Assembly (NCBI GenBank): GCA_934203205.1
Contig: CAKPYV010000044.1
Span: 1 to 18,275 of the forward strand
Length of the DNA: 18,275 bases
Direction of reading: 5' to 3'
DNA from: an uncultured Anaerovibrio sp.
GTDB lineage: Bacteria; Bacillota; Negativicutes; Selenomonadales; Selenomonadaceae
Each line of letters starts with the position of its first letter. The first letter of the stretch is position 1. A program made the position numbers and the translations under genes. The notes under the pieces were generated by a model. The model searched no databases. It was not told where the DNA came from and saw only the letters and a program-made list of their open reading frames with translations. Shown here one piece after another: positions 13,732-18,275 of the stretch.

Positions 13732-15107
13732 TAGTAATAACCTCGTTCCTCTGGCATAAAGAAATTATCCGGCAAAGAAACACCATTTATCTGGAATTTC
13801 TCCATAAAGCCCGGCTGCATACCTGTCGCCACAAAGTGCCCCATCAACTTGCCATTTTCATCCATACCTGTCTGCTCAAAACGGAATAACTCCTGGGTGG
13901 TAATAATCTCCCCCTCCATATGCTGAATCTCAGTAATATGGGTAATCTTGCGGGAGCCATCCTTGAGACGGCTTTGCTGCAATACCAGCTCAATGGCAGA
14001 AGATATCTGCTCACGAATGGCCTTAATAGGCATTTCAAAACCTGCCATCAACACCATGGTTTCCAAACGGGACAGGGCATCCCTTGGACTATTAGCGTGA
14101 GCTGTGGTCAGGGAACCATCATGGCCTGTGTTCATAGCCTGCAGCATATCCAGAGCCTCGCCACCGCGAACCTCACCCACAATAATTCTATCCGGACGCA
14201 TACGCAGGGCATTCTTCACCAAATCACGAATGGTTATTTCACCGCTGCCCTCAATATTGGCCGGCCGGGATTCCAGAGTCACCACATGCTCCTGCTGCAG
14301 CCTTAGCTCCGCGGCATCTTCAATGGTAACAATGCGCTCATTTTCCGGTATAAAGGAAGACAGTACATTCAAGGTGGTAGTTTTACCTGAGCCAGTACCC
14401 CCAGAAACCAGTATATTGATTCTAGCCTGAATACAGGCTTTGATAAAATCAGCCATTTTTCTGTCCAAGGTGCCAAAGCTAATCAAATCCTCTACCGACA
14501 AAGCTCTATTGGCAAATTTGCGAATGGTAATACAAGGACCGACTAAGGACAGGGGAGGAATAATAATATTTACACGGGAGCCATCCTCCAGTCTGGCATC
14601 CACCAAAGGCACAGCTTCATCAATATGTCGGCCAATAGGTGACAAAATGCGCTCAATGATATTCATCACATGGGTATCGTCATGGAACTGTACATCTGTC
14701 AACTGCAAGCGTCCATTGCGCTCTACAAAAATCTTTTTGGGGCCATTCACCATAACCTCAGTTACAGAAGGGTCCTTGAGCAAAATTTCTATGGGACCTA
14801 ACCCCAGCATTTCATCCTTGAGGTCTGAAACGATTCTAACTCTTTCCGTTACAGGCACTACAAAGGGAGCGTCCTCCATAACCTTCTCTACATAGCTGCC
14901 AATAACCTGCTCTACCTGGGCTGCATCCTGATGAACTGCTGTCAATATCATCTGCTCCTGAGGACTCATTTCCTCTATTAACCGATGATGTACAGTTTTC
15001 TTGACACTTTGATAGGCTGTATCTATTGCATCATTGGCAGTAGCAGCAAAAATCTGTACCTGTATATTGGGCTTATTTCCTTGGCCCAGCCTTTCCAATA
15101 AGGTCAT
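13731..15107 (-). CDS. tadA: Tad pilus assembly ATPase TadA/CpaF
   Basis: 458-residue cytoplasmic secretion ATPase (GspE/VirB11 family) that powers Flp pilus assembly. It has an N-terminal helical domain, then SVTEVMVNGPKKIFVERNGR (114-133), Walker A GGTGSGKTT (236-244), the Asp box VTIEDAAELRL, a Walker B region RPDRIIVGEVRGGEA (304-318) and the His box TTAHANSP. No zinc-binding tetracysteine of the GspE type is seen, as expected for TadA. AAGGA is 10 bases before the ATG. It begins 14 bases after tadE and overlaps tadC by one base. An alternative name for the same protein is CpaF. Confidence 0.96.
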   Translation of the reverse strand: MTLLERLGQGNKPNIQVQIFAATANDAIDTAYQSVKKTVHHRLIEEMSPQEQMILTAVHQDAAQVEQVIGSYVEKVMEDAPFVVPVTERVRIVSDLKDEMLGLGPIEILLKDPSVTEVMVNGPKKIFVERNGRLQLTDVQFHDDTHVMNIIERILSPIGRHIDEAVPLVDARLEDGSRVNIIIPPLSLVGPCITIRKFANRALSVEDLISFGTLDRKMADFIKACIQARINILVSGGTGSGKTTTLNVLSSFIPENERIVTIEDAAELRLQQEHVVTLESRPANIEGSGEITIRDLVKNALRMRPDRIIVGEVRGGEALDMLQAMNTGHDGSLTTAHANSPRDALSRLETMVLMAGFEMPIKAIREQISSAIELVLQQSRLKDGSRKITHITEIQHMEGEIITTQELFRFEQTGMDENGKLMGHFVATGMQPGFMEKFQINGVSLPDNFFMPEERGYY

Positions 15108-15121
15108 TTACTGCACTTCCT

Positions 15122-15565
15122 TTACCTTCGCATATCGGAATACATACTATAGCGTATCTCGATGCCATCTCCTATATCCTGCCCTGCTAGATTGCAAAAG
15201 GCGTTGCCAATGGCACTATCTTTATTAAAAAATGGACGAGCTACTACCACCACGCTGCGGCTCATATTGTCAAAATTAACGGTAAGATATACATTATTAT
15301 GTCCAGTAGCACTATCCGGCTGCCAGGTAAAAATATCACTAACCAGCTTCATATCCTTGGTATTATTGATAACCGCCTTGCGATATTCAACTGCCGACTT
15401 CCCCATAGAGGCTTCGTGGGCGATACTGCGCACAGCGTTATTGAGGGCCAGATAATCGCTAAAGGCAAAGCCGAAATAAATGGTGCCTATAATCAGCAAC
15501 AAAAAAAGAGGCAATACCAAGGCGAACTCTACTACCCCCTGTGCTTTTTGCTTGAACAAAATCAT
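15122..15565 (-). CDS. tadE: TadE-like minor pseudopilin
   Basis: 147 residues with a type IV prepilin-like N-terminus: a short basic leader MILFKQKA, predicted cleavage after Ala8, Glu13 at position +5 (QGVVEF) and a hydrophobic stretch FALVLPLFLLLIIGTIYFGF. The C-terminal domain is extracytoplasmic (VVVVARPFF near its end). This is the TadE family (PF07811); minor pseudopilins are processed by the Tad prepilin peptidase and needed for assembly. I start at the ATG 15565 (AAAGG 5 bases upstream); the in-frame GTG at 15571 is part of the ribosome site. The first bases of this gene and its ribosome site recur upstream of the second pilin. Confidence 0.9.
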   Translation of the reverse strand: MILFKQKAQGVVEFALVLPLFLLLIIGTIYFGFAFSDYLALNNAVRSIAHEASMGKSAVEYRKAVINNTKDMKLVSDIFTWQPDSATGHNNVYLTVNFDNMSRSVVVVARPFFNKDSAIGNAFCNLAGQDIGDGIEIRYSMYSDMRR

Positions 15566-15589
15566 TGCCACCTTTACAAATTGAATATA

Positions 15590-15787
15590 TCAATTAGCCT
15601 TTTTCAATTCACCTTTGACCCTGTCAAATACACCCTGAATAGCACCAGACAGACCACCTCCGGTTTCAGGCTGCATAGCAAAGGTAACCAGAACCACAAC
15701 AAAGGCCAAAAGCAGAGCATATTCCACAATACCCTGACCTCTTTGACTGAGGTAACGATTCATTAAGTGCTTGATAATGGTAAACAT
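15590..15787 (-). CDS. flp: Flp-family pilin, second copy
   Basis: 65-residue Flp/Fap pilin (PF04964), the fibre subunit. Basic leader MFTIIKHLMNRYLSQRG, predicted cleavage after Gly17, mature start QGIVEYALLL with Glu at +5 and Tyr at +6 (hallmark of Flp pilins), then a hydrophobic helix and a short amphipathic tail GAIQGVFDRVKGELKKAN. It differs from the upstream copy mainly in a six- to eight-residue loop (QPETGGG here) and in having Gly rather than Ala at -1. GGAGG is 10 bases before the ATG, with an out-of-frame ATG in between, so it may be translated less than copy one. Confidence 0.93.
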   Translation of the reverse strand: MFTIIKHLMNRYLSQRGQGIVEYALLLAFVVVLVTFAMQPETGGGLSGAIQGVFDRVKGELKKAN

Positions 15788-15819
15788 AAAACCATTGCCT
15801 CCTTTACAAATTGAATATA

Positions 15820-16014
15820 TTATTTAGCCTTTTGCAGCTCACCTTTGACCCTGTCAAATACTCCCTGGATAGCTCCAGACAGATTATCTTTACCGCCGGA
15901 ATACATAAAGGCAACCAGAACCACGACAAAAGCCAAAAGCAAAGCATATTCCACAATACCCTGGGCTCTCTGGCTGAGATAACGATTCATTATGTGCTTG
16001 ATAATAGTAAACAT
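15820..16014 (-). CDS. flp: Flp-family pilin, first copy
   Basis: 64-residue Flp pilin, nearly identical to the next gene. Leader MFTIIKHIMNRYLSQRA, predicted cleavage after Ala17 (Ala instead of the usual Gly at -1), then QGIVEYALLLAFVVVLV with Glu22 at +5 and Tyr23 at +6. The variable loop is YSGGKDN. An excellent TAGGAGG is 8 bases before the ATG, suggesting high expression. A 69-base gap separates it from tadB; it is AT-rich with a small stem (CTTTGAA/TTCAAGG, one wobble) but I find no convincing promoter there. It is probably the major subunit, judging from order and ribosome site. Confidence 0.93.
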   Translation of the reverse strand: MFTIIKHIMNRYLSQRAQGIVEYALLLAFVVVLVAFMYSGGKDNLSGAIQGVFDRVKGELQKAK

Positions 16015-16083
16015 AATTCATTCCTCCTAATTTTACATACTATATATAGTTAATAAAGTCCTTGAATATTTCAAAGACAAATA

Positions 16084-17070
16084 TTACATCTTGATATTGA
16101 CGATTTTATAAATAATACCCGCTCCTATAGCCATCAAAATAAGAGCACCTCCTACAGCCATTTGCCCTAAAGGATTTTCCCATAAGGGCTTAAGGTAATT
16201 TGGATTTACCATCTGAAATAGCAGAGCCAAGGCAAAGGGCAGACAGCCTAGCACCAGGCCGGACATCTTGCCCTGAGTCGTCAGGGTATTAATCTCCTGT
16301 CTCATTCTCACTCGTTCATTAATGGTCTCGCTAATATTATCCAAAACCTGAGCCAGATTGCCTCCCACCTGTCTTTGAATCAGCACGGCTGCCACCACCA
16401 GGTGAAAGTCTGAACTTCCTACCCTGTCGGTCATTTTATTAAGAGACTCTTCCAGAGATATGCCAATATTTACATCCATAATAACTTTCCGAATCTCGGT
16501 TTTTACTGGATCTTCCATTTCACTGGCAATATGATCCAAAGCCTGCATAAAGCTAAAACCAGCTCGCAAGGCATTGGAAATCATGGTCAGCATATCTGCC
16601 AGCTGATTCACAAAGGCTTTTTGCCGCTGGTGAATGCGAATCTCTACGATGACCATACAAAGGAAACAGCCTGCGGCCATCCCTACAAGGCCATGGATAG
16701 GCGTCATGGTCAAAAGGCCCAGTATAATACCTCCCGCCAAGCCACTGCCCAAAAACACTACCTGAAATTCAGAGCCTAGCAAGGACCAGCCTGCCTGCTG
16801 CATCTTTCTATCAAAACTGCTGTATTTGATAAACTTCTCCAGCCTTGCCCCCAAAGTTTTTACGGCTTTGTGCAACTGATTACTGAGATTATCACTATCA
16901 TCCTGTTGGATATTCCTTGACCTGATATTGCGCAGACTGGCTTCCACACCAGAAAAATATGCCATGCGGTCATTGATGTGTTTTTCCTCAGCGCCCTTTT
17001 TGCTTATAGCAATCATCATCAGGCAAAAGACCAGCAGGGTTATGGTAAGGCCTATCAGTAGATTAATCAT
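16084..17070 (-). CDS. tadB: Tad pilus inner-membrane platform protein TadB
   Basis: 328 residues of the T2SSF family (PF00482). Membrane helices at 3-22, about 103-145 (two), about 270-288 and 303-322. The core has FVNQLADMLTMISNALRAGF (153-172), SFMQALDHIA, then ISLEESLNKM and AVLIQRQVGGNLAQVLDNIS (228-247), the classic TadB/TadC repeat. It partners TadC in the membrane base of the Tad machine. GGGGG lies 8 bases before the ATG and the gene starts 4 bases after tadZ ends, so the two are co-translated. A 69-base gap to the pilins follows. Confidence 0.94.
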   Translation of the reverse strand: MINLLIGLTITLLVFCLMMIAISKKGAEEKHINDRMAYFSGVEASLRNIRSRNIQQDDSDNLSNQLHKAVKTLGARLEKFIKYSSFDRKMQQAGWSLLGSEFQVVFLGSGLAGGIILGLLTMTPIHGLVGMAAGCFLCMVIVEIRIHQRQKAFVNQLADMLTMISNALRAGFSFMQALDHIASEMEDPVKTEIRKVIMDVNIGISLEESLNKMTDRVGSSDFHLVVAAVLIQRQVGGNLAQVLDNISETINERVRMRQEINTLTTQGKMSGLVLGCLPFALALLFQMVNPNYLKPLWENPLGQMAVGGALILMAIGAGIIYKIVNIKM

Positions 17071-17074
17071 GGCC

Positions 17075-18259
17075 TCAGCCCCCTACTGACGGATGAATAA
17101 TCCGGCCTGCCAAATAGTTAATATTCATGGCCAAAGGACTATCAGGCTCCAAATCCAAAGCCATCTGACCATTATCCGCAGCCTTGGATACTATCATATA
17201 GGCATTGGGCATAATAGCCTCTACAGGATAGCCCATAGCCTCTGACATTTTGCGACGGGATTCCTCATTACAAGGCACCACTCTGGTAAAAATAGTTTTT
17301 ACCCTGTGCTGCCAGTCATCCCAGCCACCAAAAATCTCCAAGGCCCGCTGTACATGCTGTACCTCATAACCGCCACTCATCATAGCCATTACATAGGTGG
17401 TATTGGACATTTCCGCTGACGCTATGGAGGTAGGATTAAAGCCTGCCGGCACATCAATAAGCAGATATTTAAACAGGCTGCGGCTCATTTTGATCACCGC
17501 CTCCAGAGAGTCAATGCTTACCTTGTCTATCAGGTTGGGGGTTCTAGTACCACACAGCACAGATACCTTGTCATTTACTTTGGTATAATAGGAGCGCAAA
17601 TCCAAGGGAGATAAAAAGCCCGCATCTCTAGCAGCCTCCACAATGGTACTTTGAGGCTCTAAATTAAAGAACACGGCCATATCCCCAAATTGCAAATCTG
17701 CATCTATAATGCCTACCTGCTGGCCGGTAGTTCTCCCCAAAGCCATAGCCAGATTAGCTATCAAGGTAGTCTTACCACTTTTGCCCTTGGGACTGAAAAA
17801 GGTCATGGCCTGGCAATCCTGCTCCATGCCATCGGCTGTATATGCCTGAATGGCTTCCTTCAGCCCTTTATAGGTAAAGGGCTTAATCAGATAACCGCTG
17901 GCCCCAGACTTGATAAACCTACTGGTGCTCTCGGCCTCCCAGCGTTCTCCTGTGCAGATAATATAAGCTTCTGGAAATACGCCTAACAGCTCATGCAAAA
18001 GCTCTACCACATTACCCAGCTCTGCATCCAGCAAAATAATATTGGGATTAAATACCCGGCCTTGACCTAGAGCATCATCACCGCTTTGAAATCTGGCTTC
18101 CAGCTCCATATCTGGAGCATTTTCAATCACCCCGGAAAGCTGTTCCAGCAGGAGATGATTATGCTCTATGAGCATGATTTTGTATTGCATAACTCCTACC
18201 GTTACTGAAAACTTACAAAAAGCTATAATTATTCTAAAAAAATAACTTTTTCGTTTCAT
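17075..18259 (-). CDS. tadZ: TadZ/CpaE pilus localisation ATPase with receiver-like domain
   Basis: 394 residues: an N-terminal response-regulator-like domain (about 24-145), then a MinD/ParA-type ATPase with deviant Walker A KGKSGKTT (158-165) and IIDADLQFGD. TadZ places the Tad machine in the cell. The receiver keeps Asp78 (NIILLDAEL), Thr103 and Lys126 (YLIKPF), although one of the two acidic metal ligands is replaced (IEHN). Start choice is uncertain. The ATG at 18259 has AAGGAG 7 bases upstream. The ATG at 18190 begins exactly at the receiver domain, but its AGGAG is only 2 bases away. The 23-residue extension is AT-rich and hydrophobic. The operon probably continues beyond the window. 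Confidence 0.9.
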   Translation of the reverse strand: MKRKSYFFRIIIAFCKFSVTVGVMQYKIMLIEHNHLLLEQLSGVIENAPDMELEARFQSGDDALGQGRVFNPNIILLDAELGNVVELLHELLGVFPEAYIICTGERWEAESTSRFIKSGASGYLIKPFTYKGLKEAIQAYTADGMEQDCQAMTFFSPKGKSGKTTLIANLAMALGRTTGQQVGIIDADLQFGDMAVFFNLEPQSTIVEAARDAGFLSPLDLRSYYTKVNDKVSVLCGTRTPNLIDKVSIDSLEAVIKMSRSLFKYLLIDVPAGFNPTSIASAEMSNTTYVMAMMSGGYEVQHVQRALEIFGGWDDWQHRVKTIFTRVVPCNEESRRKMSEAMGYPVEAIMPNAYMIVSKAADNGQMALDLEPDSPLAMNINYLAGRIIHPSVGG

Positions 18260-18275
18260 TCCTCGCTCCTTCCTC

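Larger units (their letters stand above)
15555..16014 (-). repeat. Tandem duplication of the pilin unit (230-bp period)
   Basis: The two pilin genes and the spacer after each are repeated. After each stop comes ATATATTCAATTTG then TAAAGG(A/T)GGCAATG(G/A)TTTT, matching except at two positions, offset by 230 bp (CAT at 15793-15795 matches the tadE start codon at 15563-15565). The duplicated unit thus includes the first bases of tadE. Confidence 0.85.

Noticed and set aside
16015..16083. Internal promoter between tadB and the first pilin
   Set aside because: TATATA is present, but no -35 better than 3 of 6 matches at proper spacing; a processing site is as likely.
1..18275. CRISPR arrays, insertion sequences and prophage genes
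   Set aside because: No regularly spaced repeats, transposase or phage motifs seen on either strand.

Overview
The window looks like chromosomal DNA from a Gram-positive-lineage (Bacillota) bacterium. I lean towards the Negativicutes (Veillonella/Selenomonas side). The lean rests on base composition in the mid-40s percent GC by eye, strong GGAGG-type ribosome binding sites, the XpaC-TelA pair and a Flp/Tad pilus operon. It is an inference; no marker here fixes the genus.

Layout. Positions 1-240 hold a leftward tRNA-Gly(GCC) with its own promoter and the terminator of the next gene. Positions 241-2832 (minus) encode a copper-exporting P1B-ATPase whose C-terminus is a complete CopZ-like domain; its promoter region is a tandem duplication, each copy with a palindrome over the -35. 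Positions 3021-5035 (plus) encode the membrane-stress pair XpaC-TelA, ending in a terminator that abuts a leftward tRNA-Thr(CGT). Positions 5439-6197 (plus) encode a TauE/SafE-type transporter with a structured leader. Positions 6297-6623 hold what I think is an undescribed type I toxin-antitoxin locus: a 31-codon membrane peptide, long flanking inverted repeats, a leader with mutually exclusive SD/anti-SD hairpins and a convergent antisense promoter. Positions 6683-9092 (minus) encode an unrecognised helical protein and an AroP/PheP-like amino acid permease.

Positions 9132-9236 are a dense cluster of DnaA boxes with no replication gene nearby. Positions 9339-12286 (plus) look like one operon: an unknown 130-residue protein, a TadG-like pseudopilin-class protein, NagB and NagA. 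The last two turn GlcNAc-6-phosphate into fructose-6-phosphate. The rest (12350-18275, minus) is a Tad pilus operon read right to left: TadZ, TadB, two tandem Flp pilins, TadE, TadA/CpaF, TadC, then a DUF192 gene. The operon probably continues past the right edge, because no secretin (CpaC/RcpA), CpaB or prepilin peptidase is present.

How it fits together: TadA is the motor, TadB/TadC the inner-membrane platform, TadZ the localisation ATPase, and Flp and TadE (plus probably the TadG-like protein across the gap) the fibre and minor components. The left part groups metal, toxic-anion and small-molecule stress functions.
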